Of a stretch of 39,873 nt of DNA, positions 11,750-19,199 are shown piece by piece. The stretch lies in assembly GCF_000682695.1 (NCBI RefSeq), contig NZ_AWFG01000022.1, positions 1 through 39,873 on the forward strand, written 5' to 3'. The notes under the pieces were generated by a model, which saw only the letters and a list, made by a program, of their open reading frames with translations, was not told the origin of the DNA and searched no databases. This DNA comes from Hyphomonas chukchiensis (GTDB lineage Bacteria; Pseudomonadota; Alphaproteobacteria; Caulobacterales; Hyphomonadaceae). The translations under genes were made by a program, and so were the position numbers. Numbering within the stretch: the first letter of the stretch is position 1; every line of letters begins with the position of its first letter.

Positions 11750-12894
11750 AAACAGCCTTTGTTTCACGCGTCGCGGAACGGCTTACGGGCGAGGAGCGGC
11801 TGCAGAAGAAGCGCGCCGAGGTCGAACGCGACCGACGCGCCCGCAAGCTGCCGCACATCGTCGAATACTTCCATCAGGCCGATGATCCCTATTCACACCT
11901 CGCTGCCCAGGTTCTCGGACAGCTTGTGGAGCGATATGACATCGAGCTGCGCCTCAACCGCGTCGGGTCGCCGCCAGACTGGGCCGCACCGGAGCGCGAG
12001 CGCCTCGAAGCCTACGCAATCATCGATGCTGAGCGGCTGGCCCGCAAGGCCGGGCTCGAAACCGGCGAGCACGGCCTGCCAACAACGCCGACCGATGTGC
12101 GCACCGGGATTGGCGATGCAAGGCGCGAAGCGCTTGGCCACTATCTCGGCGCCATGTTCTACTATGGCGGCGAATGGTATTGGGGCATCGACCGGCTTCA
12201 CTATCTGGAAGCGCGCCTGACCGAACTCGGCGCCCGCAGGCCCGGCAACGGAACAGGACCGATCTACGCCCCGCCCGTCGTCCCTGCCCATCCCACCGGA
12301 AACGTCGCGACGACGTACACACATTTCGACTTCTATCTCTCGTTCCGCAGTCCCTACACCTACATCTCCGCGATGCGGGCCAAGGCCCTCGCTGATGCCT
12401 ATGGCACAAAGCTGAAACTGCGCTTTGTCCTGCCCATGGTCATGCGCGGCCTGCCGGTTCCCAAGATGAAGAGCCGCTACATCACGCAGGACACGGCCCG
12501 CGAAGCGCACCGGCTCGGCATTCCGTTTGGCCGCATCGCAGACCCTGTGGGTCGGCCTGTGGAGCGCGGCTATTCCCTTATCCCATGGGCCCGGGAGCAA
12601 GGACTGGGTTTTGAGTTCTGCCACGCCTTTCTCGAAGGCGTCTGGTCACGCGGCATCGATGCGGGCTCCGACAAGGGCATGCAGCAGATCGTCGAAACCG
12701 CCGGGCTCGACTGGGCGGCGGCGCAGCAGGTGATCGACAATGATGACTGGCGCGCGGAGGCGGAAGCCAACCGCGCGGAGATGATGGATCTCGGCATCTG
12801 GGGCGTCCCGAGCTTCCGTGCAGGCAATATTATTACGTGGGGCCAGGACCGGCTCTGGGTGATCGAAGAAGAATTGAGGCAGCCGGAGAGCTGA
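11740..12894 (+). CDS. tandem DsbA-fold (2-hydroxychromene-2-carboxylate isomerase / kappa-GST type) protein
   Basis: A 384-aa protein with two copies of the thioredoxin-like DsbA/kappa-GST fold. The first begins with HIVEYFHQADDPYSHLAAQ (about residues 34-52). The second begins with FDFYLSFRSPYTYISAMRAKAL near residue 200 and ends with the cis-proline block WGVPSFRAG. The SPYTY motif, in place of a CxxC pair, points to the glutathione-dependent isomerase branch (2-hydroxychromene-2-carboxylate isomerase) rather than an oxidoreductase. HCCA isomerases act in aromatic ring degradation and are usually about 200 aa, so the duplication is unusual. The ATG at 11740 is chosen; a TTG at 11668 extends the frame by 24 residues of unlikely sequence. 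It is the first gene of a five-gene operon, and nothing in its neighbours proves the substrate. Confidence 0.75.
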   Translation: MSLKTAFVSRVAERLTGEERLQKKRAEVERDRRARKLPHIVEYFHQADDPYSHLAAQVLGQLVERYDIELRLNRVGSPPDWAAPERERLEAYAIIDAERLARKAGLETGEHGLPTTPTDVRTGIGDARREALGHYLGAMFYYGGEWYWGIDRLHYLEARLTELGARRPGNGTGPIYAPPVVPAHPTGNVATTYTHFDFYLSFRSPYTYISAMRAKALADAYGTKLKLRFVLPMVMRGLPVPKMKSRYITQDTAREAHRLGIPFGRIADPVGRPVERGYSLIPWAREQGLGFEFCHAFLEGVWSRGIDAGSDKGMQQIVETAGLDWAAAQQVIDNDDWRAEAEANRAEMMDLGIWGVPSFRAGNIITWGQDRLWVIEEELRQPES

Positions 12895-12915
12895 CCCATC
12901 AGGGAGGACTACGCG

Positions 12916-13386
12916 ATGCAGGTTACCAATGAAGTGCTGCCAACGGATCCGGCGCGGATCATGGCCATGATGGAGAAAGGGCCAGATGGTCCGATCTTCA
13001 TGGTCAACCTGCTCAAGTTCAAGGACAAGGCAGACTATGAGGATGGTCGCGCCACCGACCTGTCCGGTCGCGATGCCTACATGATCTATGGCCGAGCCGT
13101 GACGGACCTGCTGCCCAAGTTTGGCGGACGGGGCCTGTTTGCCGGCGACGTGACTTTCCTGGCTCTTGGTCAGGTCGAGGAGCTCTGGGACGAGATTGCC
13201 ATCGCCATGTATCCTGACCGCGCCAGCATGGTCCGCATGTCCATGTCTGATGAATGGCGGGAGATATCCGTTCATCGCGCGGCAGGCCTGAAGGGCCAGC
13301 TCAATATCGAGACCGTCGCCCCGCAGAACGGCACGGACTCTCCTTTCCTCGCCATGATCGCAGCCAGCAAAGGCGGCGCGTCATGA
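12916..13386 (+). CDS. DUF1330-like protein
   Basis: A 156-aa cytosolic protein with no signal peptide. It contains the pattern of DUF1330-type dimeric alpha/beta-barrel proteins: PIFMVNLLKFKDKADYEDG near the start, a GRDAYMIYGRAV block, a GGRGLFAGDVTFLALG strand, and a later WDEIAIAMYPDRASMVRMSMSDEW segment equivalent to the family's RYPSR..F..M motif. Function in the family is not established. SD AGGGAGGA precedes the ATG, and the stop overlaps the start of the next gene (ATGA), so translation is probably coupled. Confidence 0.7.
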   Translation: MQVTNEVLPTDPARIMAMMEKGPDGPIFMVNLLKFKDKADYEDGRATDLSGRDAYMIYGRAVTDLLPKFGGRGLFAGDVTFLALGQVEELWDEIAIAMYPDRASMVRMSMSDEWREISVHRAAGLKGQLNIETVAPQNGTDSPFLAMIAASKGGAS

Positions 13387-14471
13387 AATGGCTCATACGC
13401 ATTGGCGCCGGCCTCGTCGGACTGCTCCTCATTGCAATTATCGGATTTCAGGTCTTCAAAACGCAGATCGCCATGGCCGGCTTCAAGCGAGCCGTCGCCG
13501 CGAATGTCGGACGCGATGCCAGCGAGACCCTGCCTGACGGCTTGCACGTCTTCGTCTGCGGCGCGGGAACACCCCTGCCGGATCCCAAGCGAGCCGGACC
13601 GTGCCTTGCCGTTCTCGCCGGCAATCATGCCTTCGTCTTCGATGCCGGGTCAGGCGGATCGCGTAACCTCAACCGGATGGGCTTCCCGCTCGGAAAGGTT
13701 GAGCGGATTTACCTGACCCACCTTCACTCCGACCATATGGACGGCCTCGGCGAATTGCTCATGCAGGCCTGGGTGAATGGCGGACGCGACGAGCCGATGC
13801 CTGTGTCGGGCCCACGCGGCGTCGATGAAGTGGTTGATGGCTTCAATGCAGCCTACCGTATCGACGGCACATTCCGCACGGCGCACCATGGCCTGGACAT
13901 CGCAAACCCCGCCGGGCGAGGCGGCATAGGCGAAACCATTACCCTGCCAGCAGGTCCCGGCTCCAAGGCGGTCGTGTTCGACGAGGATGGCGTCAAGATC
14001 ACGGCCTTCACCGTCAGTCACGCGCCTGTCGAACCCGCCTTCGGTTACCGTATCGACTATAAGGGCCGCTCCGTGGCCTTTAGCGGCGATACGATCTACA
14101 GCCCGAATCTGGTTGGCGCATCCAAAGGCGTCGAGGTGCTTTTCCATGAGGCGCTCGACCCTGAAATGGTGGGGGTGATGCATGAGGCCGCTGTCGCCCA
14201 CAATGTGCAGGGCATCCCTCAGATCCTCGACGACATCCTGACCTATCACGCCACACCGTCTGACGCGGCGCGTGCCGCCAGCGAAGTCGGCGCCCGCGAG
14301 CTGGTCTTCTACCACACGATCCCGCCGCTTCCCTCGCACCTGCTCAACGCGCTCTTCGTGAGGGACGCCAAAAAGCTCTTCAAGGGGAAGATAACCGTCT
14401 CCGAGGACGGCATGGTGTTCAGTCTGCCAGTTGACAGCGACACGATCACGCAACACGACGGCTTCAAATGA
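13383..14471 (+). CDS. membrane-anchored metallo-beta-lactamase-fold hydrolase (RNase Z/AtsA-like)
   Basis: Zinc hydrolase of 362 aa. An N-terminal hydrophobic segment (residues 4-24) acts as signal anchor and puts the enzyme on the periplasmic side. The metal motif THLHSDHMDGLGE (HxHxDH at 113-118) is complete. Later ligands are visible in AFSGDTIYSP, HEALDPEM and YHATPSDAARAASE, with a final FYHTIPP. This order matches the RNase Z-like branch, which includes zinc arylsulfatases (AtsA type) and other small-molecule hydrolases. An exported RNase Z is unlikely, so a small-molecule ester, possibly a sulfate ester given the FGE/sulfatase neighbours, is the better guess. The start ATG overlaps the previous stop, and the stop overlaps the TetR start (ATGA both times). 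Confidence 0.8.
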   Translation: MKWLIRIGAGLVGLLLIAIIGFQVFKTQIAMAGFKRAVAANVGRDASETLPDGLHVFVCGAGTPLPDPKRAGPCLAVLAGNHAFVFDAGSGGSRNLNRMGFPLGKVERIYLTHLHSDHMDGLGELLMQAWVNGGRDEPMPVSGPRGVDEVVDGFNAAYRIDGTFRTAHHGLDIANPAGRGGIGETITLPAGPGSKAVVFDEDGVKITAFTVSHAPVEPAFGYRIDYKGRSVAFSGDTIYSPNLVGASKGVEVLFHEALDPEMVGVMHEAAVAHNVQGIPQILDDILTYHATPSDAARAASEVGARELVFYHTIPPLPSHLLNALFVRDAKKLFKGKITVSEDGMVFSLPVDSDTITQHDGFK

Positions 14472-15082
14472 GCACATCCAAAGTCACCCCCTTCCCGGCG
14501 CCGCCATCCGCCGAGGATTCCTCTGACGGTCGCCGGCTCCGCAGCGAGCGCAGCCGTAGCCAGATCATTGACGCCCTGTTCGGCCTCATCCGCGAAGGCG
14601 ACATGAACCCGAGCGCGGCGCGGGTCGCCGAGCGGGCGGCCGTTGGCCAGCGCACCGTGTTCCGGCACTTTGAGGACATGGACAGCCTGTTCGGCGAAAT
14701 GGCCGAGCAGATACAGTCGGAAGTCATGCCGATCGTCCTCGCGCCCTATGCCGCGAGCGACTGGCGGGAACGGCTGAGCGAACTCGTCAAGCGGCGGTCG
14801 GATGTCTTCGAGCGGATATTTCCCGTCCGGGTGTCGGCCAACCTTCGTCGCTTCCAGTCCCGCTTCCTGATGGATGAATACCGGCGCGGCCTCATGTTCG
14901 AGCGCCAGACCCTGAAGGCCATCCTTCCGCCCGAAATTCTTGGCGACGCGGTCCTGCTGGATGCCCTCGATGTCGCCACGGGCTTCCATTCCTGGCGCCG
15001 CATGCGACAGGACCAGAATCTCTCGCAGCAAGAGGCGACCCGCGTGATGATGCTCATGGTCGAGCGCCTGATCAAGGAATGA
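14468..15082 (+). CDS. TetR-family transcriptional regulator
   Basis: A 204-aa repressor-type regulator. An N-terminal helix-turn-helix lies at about residues 22-70, with LRSERSRSQIIDALFGLIREGDM leading into AARVAERAAVGQRTVFRHFEDMDSLFGEM, the typical TetR recognition helix block. The C-terminal part is helical, as expected for ligand binding and dimerisation, and is not recognisable as a specific subfamily. It is embedded in the operon by 4-bp ATGA overlaps with both neighbours, so it is co-transcribed with the genes it probably controls. The nested inverted repeat at 11634-11680 is a candidate autoregulatory site, and the CAATAGA dyad upstream of the dehalogenase is another possible target. 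Confidence 0.92.
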   Translation: MSTSKVTPFPAPPSAEDSSDGRRLRSERSRSQIIDALFGLIREGDMNPSAARVAERAAVGQRTVFRHFEDMDSLFGEMAEQIQSEVMPIVLAPYAASDWRERLSELVKRRSDVFERIFPVRVSANLRRFQSRFLMDEYRRGLMFERQTLKAILPPEILGDAVLLDALDVATGFHSWRRMRQDQNLSQQEATRVMMLMVERLIKE

Positions 15083-15984
15083 TCCGGTGGGGCTCGCTGC
15101 TCGTGATCTTCCTCACTGCAGCCTGCGGCGGGGATAAACCCGCCACGACGTCCGAAGTGACTTGCGGGCTCCCGGCACCATCCATCGGCCAATTTGTGGC
15201 CATTCCAGGCGGCAGCTTCACAAAGGGGGACAGCCCCGTCTACAGTGAAGAAGCGCCGACCCTTGCCCTTCATGTCGCCCCTTTTGCCCTTCAGGCCCAC
15301 GAAGTCACCAATGACCAGTTTGCCGCCTTCGTAAGCGCTACAGGCTACGTTACAGACGCCGAAAAAAGCGCGGCCACAGGTGGCCCGGAGGCAGGGTCCG
15401 CCGTCTTCGATCTGCCCGAAGGCTCAGCAGCGCGAATCGATCCATGGCGCCTGGTGCCTGGCGCCACATGGAAAACGCCGACAGGTCCCAGCTCCACAAT
15501 TGATGGCAAGGACGCATGGCCCGTTGTCCATGTCTCCGAACGCGATGCCGCCGCCTATGCCAGCTGGGCCGGCGGCCGTCTGCCAACGGAAGTCGAATGG
15601 GAATATGCGGCGACACGCGGCCTGCCAGATCCGGACACGTCAACATCAGGCGCCTATGACGACAATGGTCATCCGGTCGCCAATACCTGGCAGGGAATAT
15701 TCCCCGTCGCGAATACGCAGGCCGACGGCTTTGCCGGCGCTGCGCCTGTCGGTTGTTTCCCGCCGGACAAGACCGGACTCTATGACATGATCGGTAATGT
15801 CTGGGAGTGGACCGACACGCTCTATGCCGCCGGATCCCATACGCTCAAGGGCGGCTCCTATCTCTGCGCCGAGAATTTCTGCCGCCGCTACCGGCCGGCC
15901 GCGCGGCAGCCACAGGATACTGATTTCTCATCCATCCATATCGGCTTCCGCATCGCGAAAGACATTCCGCCCACAACTGAATGA
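15079..15984 (+). CDS. formylglycine-generating enzyme (SUMF1/FGE family), lipoprotein form
   Basis: Oxidoreductase that converts a cysteine in the CxPxR motif of sulfatases to C-alpha-formylglycine, the sulfatase catalytic residue. All FGE blocks are seen in order: FVAIPGGSFTKGD, HEVTNDQFAAFVSATGYVTDAE, VVHVSERDAAAYASWAGGRLPTEVEWEYAATRG, NTWQGIFPVANTQADGF, GLYDMIGNVWEW, and KGGSYLCAENFCRRYRPAAR. The two copper-binding active-site cysteines of genuine FGEs correspond to C263 and C268 (spacing 5), so this is a catalytic FGE and not a cofactor-free paralogue. The 301-aa protein starts with a lipoprotein signal and lipobox TAAC (Cys16), so it should be exported. Last gene of the operon (ATGA overlap with the TetR gene), it faces the sulfatase gene tail to tail, 4 bp apart. 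Confidence 0.93.
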   Translation: MIRWGSLLVIFLTAACGGDKPATTSEVTCGLPAPSIGQFVAIPGGSFTKGDSPVYSEEAPTLALHVAPFALQAHEVTNDQFAAFVSATGYVTDAEKSAATGGPEAGSAVFDLPEGSAARIDPWRLVPGATWKTPTGPSSTIDGKDAWPVVHVSERDAAAYASWAGGRLPTEVEWEYAATRGLPDPDTSTSGAYDDNGHPVANTWQGIFPVANTQADGFAGAAPVGCFPPDKTGLYDMIGNVWEWTDTLYAAGSHTLKGGSYLCAENFCRRYRPAARQPQDTDFSSIHIGFRIAKDIPPTTE

Positions 15985-15988
15985 TCGA

Positions 15989-17653
15989 TCAGTTCGGCCA
16001 CCAGACATATTCGTCGCCGGGCTCAACCCTGTCCGCCTCGGTCTTGTCGATAGCGATCGGCGTCTCAATCGTATACGGATAAAGCGGCTGCACCGCCCCG
16101 GCGAGGTGCTTGTCGAGCAAGCCCTGGAGTTCTGCCAGCTTGTCGGGGCGACTGTCTGCCAGATTGTCCTGCTCGGTCGGGTCCGTGGCCAGATCGAACA
16201 GCCAGTTCTTCTCCTGCCGCCCGTCGACCTGCAGCTTCCAGTCACCTGCCCGAACCACATGATAATAGCCACTCTGCCAGAAGAGCGCATCATCCGGATG
16301 CGAGATCGTACCGGTCCCGGTGGCGACTGGCAGCATGTCGCGCCCGTCAATCTCCACACCCTCGGGAAGGGCTGCGCCCGCTGCTGCCGCCAGTGTCGGC
16401 ATGACATCAATATGCGCCACAGGCGTATCGACCTGCGTACCCGCCGCAATCCTCGCAGGCCACTTCAGGAACATCGGCACACGGATGCCGCCTTCAAACA
16501 GCGTGATCTTCCAGCCGCGATAGGGCTGGTTGATTTCAGGAAGGCCGATATAGCCAGCCCCGCCATTATCGCTTGAAAACACGATGATCGTATTGTCCGC
16601 GAGACCCTCTTCTTCCAGCTTCGCCGTTATCTCGCCAACGCTACGGTCGAGCGCGTGCAACATGGCCGCATAGACGCGCAGCCGCTCGGGCTCGATATCG
16701 CCGACGGCCTCATAGTCTGCCTTCGTCGCCTGCAGCGGCGTGTGGACGCCCCAATGCGCGAGATAGAGGAAGAAAGGCCGGTTCTTGTTGGCCTCGATCA
16801 CTTTGAGGCTTTCGTCTGTCCAGTAATCCGTCAGGTAGCCACCCGGCTCAAACCACTCGCCCATGTTGAACGAGGCCGCAAACTGCATCCGCGCCCAGAG
16901 GAATTTGTCGATCGGGTCAAAGTCCAGTTTCGCGTTCACCACATCGGGGTCGTCTTCCGGCAGAAACAGGCCGCTCGCCATCAGGAGGCTTTCGTCAAAG
17001 CCCTGCGCATTCGGATTGGACTCCGCGCTCCGGCCAAGGTGCCACTTGCCGATATGGACGGTGTGATAGCCCTTGTCCTTCAGCACTTCGGCAATCGTCA
17101 CTTCCTTGCCCGGCAGCCCCATTTCCGCAAAGGGCACAGCGTCATCCGCGCCATCGCGATTATAGTCGACCGGCGGCAGCGCGCCGCGATCCATGTCATT
17201 TGCAAACATGGAAACAATCTTGCCCATGCCCGGCGGCGTCGGCGTGAACTCGAATCCTGTCCGCGTCGGATAGCGACCCGTCATCAGCATCGCGCGAGAC
17301 GGCGCGCAGGTGCCATTACCCGCATAGGCTTGCGTGAACAGCGCGCCATCAGCTGCCAGCTTGTCGATGTTCGGTGTCGGCACACGCCCACCCGCGACCC
17401 CGCCACCGAACGTACTGAGATCATTGATGCCGAGATCATCCACCAGGATGAAGATGATGTTCGGTGGGCGCTCTGCAGGCGTCTCGCTTGCCACGGTCGG
17501 TCCCTGGTCCCAGTCAATCGCCCGGTTCGGCGCCACATCCGTCCGCCCCGTATGTGTCGCCACATAGAGGATGATCGCCTTCTTGTTCAGGAAGGCGGCG
17601 CCACCCGCAACCACAACAATTGCCAGTGCGCCGAGAACCAGTTTCTTCCACAT
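15989..17653 (-). CDS. Cys-type sulfatase (arylsulfatase family)
   Basis: Sulfate-ester hydrolase of 554 aa, alkaline-phosphatase fold. An N-terminal hydrophobic segment (about 5-31) exports or anchors it in the envelope. The metal pair D72-D73 lies in NIIFILVDDLG. The formylglycine motif CAPSR (116-120) continues into AMLMTGRYPTRTG, so Cys116 needs an FGE to become active. KGYHTVHIGKWHLG (K203, H205), and SDNGG (D362, N363) complete the active site. The nearest FGE is the convergent neighbour at 15079. It is 12 bp downstream of the dehalogenase gene, with GAGG 8 nt before the ATG, so the two are co-transcribed. The substrate is not evident; arylsulfate or a polysaccharide sulfate are options. 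Confidence 0.93.
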   Translation of the reverse strand: MWKKLVLGALAIVVVAGGAAFLNKKAIILYVATHTGRTDVAPNRAIDWDQGPTVASETPAERPPNIIFILVDDLGINDLSTFGGGVAGGRVPTPNIDKLAADGALFTQAYAGNGTCAPSRAMLMTGRYPTRTGFEFTPTPPGMGKIVSMFANDMDRGALPPVDYNRDGADDAVPFAEMGLPGKEVTIAEVLKDKGYHTVHIGKWHLGRSAESNPNAQGFDESLLMASGLFLPEDDPDVVNAKLDFDPIDKFLWARMQFAASFNMGEWFEPGGYLTDYWTDESLKVIEANKNRPFFLYLAHWGVHTPLQATKADYEAVGDIEPERLRVYAAMLHALDRSVGEITAKLEEEGLADNTIIVFSSDNGGAGYIGLPEINQPYRGWKITLFEGGIRVPMFLKWPARIAAGTQVDTPVAHIDVMPTLAAAAGAALPEGVEIDGRDMLPVATGTGTISHPDDALFWQSGYYHVVRAGDWKLQVDGRQEKNWLFDLATDPTEQDNLADSRPDKLAELQGLLDKHLAGAVQPLYPYTIETPIAIDKTEADRVEPGDEYVWWPN

Positions 17654-17665
17654 ATGATCAGCCTC

Positions 17666-18652
17666 TTAGGACACGTTCATGAATGCGATAATCTCGCGCG
17701 CGAACGCGTCCGGTGCGTCTTCCTGCAGGAAATGCCCGCCGCCCTCAACCGTCACATTCTTGACGCCCGGTATCCGCGCTATGAAGGGTGCCTCGCCGCC
17801 CTTGGTTACAGGGTCACCATCGCTGAACGCGGTCAACACCGGCTTGCCGCAGGTCTCCAGCACTTTCCAGACCGCATCATTCTTCAGGCGTTCGTCCTTG
17901 TGCTGCGGCAGCAAGGGAACGAGCGCCGGAAACTTCCGCGCCCCCGCGATGAAACTGTCATCCGGGAAAGGCGCACAATAGCCATCCAGCACATCCTCAT
18001 CCGAGATATCCGACAGCAGCCCGAAAACATCGCGCACCGAAAAGCTCGGCGACTCACTCGCGTACTTCACCCAGTAAAGAAACGCGCCCGGCCCGCCATT
18101 ACGGAACTGTTCGCCCACCATCGCCGCATCCGGCACCGGCACCATGGCGAACATCTGCGCCATTATGGCCGACACGTCATCGGTCAGCATGCTCGTTCCC
18201 GGCAGGCCCGTATTGGCAATCACCAACCGGTCGAACCGGTCCACATTATCGCCGAACACGCGCAGGCCAATCAGCCCGCCCCAGTCCTGGCAGACAAGCG
18301 TGAGCCCGGTCAGGTCCAGGCCTCTCAGCCACTGGTTCATCCAGCCGACATGAGACGCATAAGTATAGTCGTCCATCGCCGCTGGCTTGTCCGACTTGCC
18401 AAAGCCGACAAGGTCCGGCGCGATCACGCGATACCCGGCCGCCGTCAGGAGCGGGATCATCTTGCGATAGAGATAGGACCACGACGGCTCGCCATGCATG
18501 CACAGCAATGTCGGCGCGTCGCGCGGCCCCTCATCCAGGTAATGCACGCGCAGTTCAGTGCCATCCTCGGCCGTCACGACATGATAGTGCGCCGCGAAAG
18601 CATACTCCTTCAGCCCGTCAAAGCGCGCCTCGGGTGTCCTCAAAACGTCCAC
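17666..18652 (-). CDS. haloalkane dehalogenase (HLD-I type alpha/beta hydrolase)
   Basis: Alpha/beta hydrolase of 328 aa that removes halide from haloalkanes, giving an alcohol. The oxyanion block HGEPSWSYLYR begins at residue 53. The nucleophile elbow CQDWGG gives Asp123 with the halide-binding Trp124 next to it. The probable acid is Asp280 in FSDGDPVT and the general base His307 in GGGHFLQED. The order Asp-Asp-His and the HGEPSW motif fit subfamily HLD-I (DhlA/DhmA). Translation starts at a GTG, supported by GGAGG upstream. It is the first gene of a two-gene operon with the sulfatase; a TTGACA-type promoter lies at 18677-18704. Function on a natural organohalide is inferred; other alpha/beta hydrolase activity cannot be excluded. 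Confidence 0.85.
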   Translation of the reverse strand: MDVLRTPEARFDGLKEYAFAAHYHVVTAEDGTELRVHYLDEGPRDAPTLLCMHGEPSWSYLYRKMIPLLTAAGYRVIAPDLVGFGKSDKPAAMDDYTYASHVGWMNQWLRGLDLTGLTLVCQDWGGLIGLRVFGDNVDRFDRLVIANTGLPGTSMLTDDVSAIMAQMFAMVPVPDAAMVGEQFRNGGPGAFLYWVKYASESPSFSVRDVFGLLSDISDEDVLDGYCAPFPDDSFIAGARKFPALVPLLPQHKDERLKNDAVWKVLETCGKPVLTAFSDGDPVTKGGEAPFIARIPGVKNVTVEGGGHFLQEDAPDAFAREIIAFMNVS

Positions 18653-18676
18653 CGCCTATCCTCCCTTTTTGCTAGA

Positions 18677-18708
18677 CGTATTCTATTGGCATGATTACTG
18701 TCAATAGA
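18677..18708 (-). promoter_or_regulatory. promoter and operator-like dyad of dehalogenase-sulfatase operon
   Basis: On the minus strand a consensus -35 TTGACA (18699-18704) is followed after 16 nt by AATACG (18677-18682) as a possible -10. A perfect 7-bp inverted repeat TCTATTG (18682-18688) / CAATAGA (18702-18708) with a 13-nt spacer brackets the spacer between the boxes, as expected for a repressor site. The start codon is 25 bp further on. Confidence 0.5.
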
Positions 18709-18815
18709 TTGTCTTGCCGCGGAGTGACGCCTGATGGGGTCTGTACAATTTGCGGTGAGGCGTGTTCTAGTTCGTCAAACGGGCCATTCAGAAGGGCCCG
18801 CGCTGGGAGGCAAAC

Positions 18816-19199
18816 ATGATTTGGTTGGCACGGGTGGGCGTCACGCTCGCCGGATTATTTTCACTCGCCATGGGCCTGCTCTTCTGGGCGGACCCGATGA
18901 AGGCGGGCGCTGTTCTGGGGCTCACAAGCCTTGATCCGCTTGGAACGAACTCGCTGCGCGCAGATCTCGCCGCCTTCTTCCTTGTGAACTTCATCGCCTG
19001 TGCGCTCGCGCTCTTCCGCGGCAAGGCACACTGGCTCTATGGCTCGGCGCTTGTCTTCGGCCTCGCCGTGTTCGGTCGATTCATCGGCATTATTGTCGAT
19101 GGCCCACCTGCCGGCATCGCCCAGCCGGTCGTGATCGAATTGGTGCTTGTTGCGCTTCTCGTCTTCGGTGCCCGCCAGCTCGGCAAGCCGCGCGTCTAG
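18816..19199 (+). CDS. DUF4345-type small membrane protein
   Basis: A 127-aa inner-membrane protein with four predicted hydrophobic segments (about 4-24, 48-66, 72-92, 102-120). The GTNSLRADLAAFFL block between segments 1 and 2 is the recognisable feature of the DUF4345 family. Function is unknown. SD GGGAGG lies 6 nt before the ATG. It diverges from the dehalogenase gene and converges on glpD, sharing a CTAG in which both stop codons overlap. Confidence 0.75.
   Translation: MIWLARVGVTLAGLFSLAMGLLFWADPMKAGAVLGLTSLDPLGTNSLRADLAAFFLVNFIACALALFRGKAHWLYGSALVFGLAVFGRFIGIIVDGPPAGIAQPVVIELVLVALLVFGARQLGKPRV

Noticed and set aside
16655..18694. 679-aa plus-strand frame across sulfatase and dehalogenase
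   Set aside because: It lies antisense to two well-supported enzymes with complete active sites; Arg/His-rich composition and no motif.
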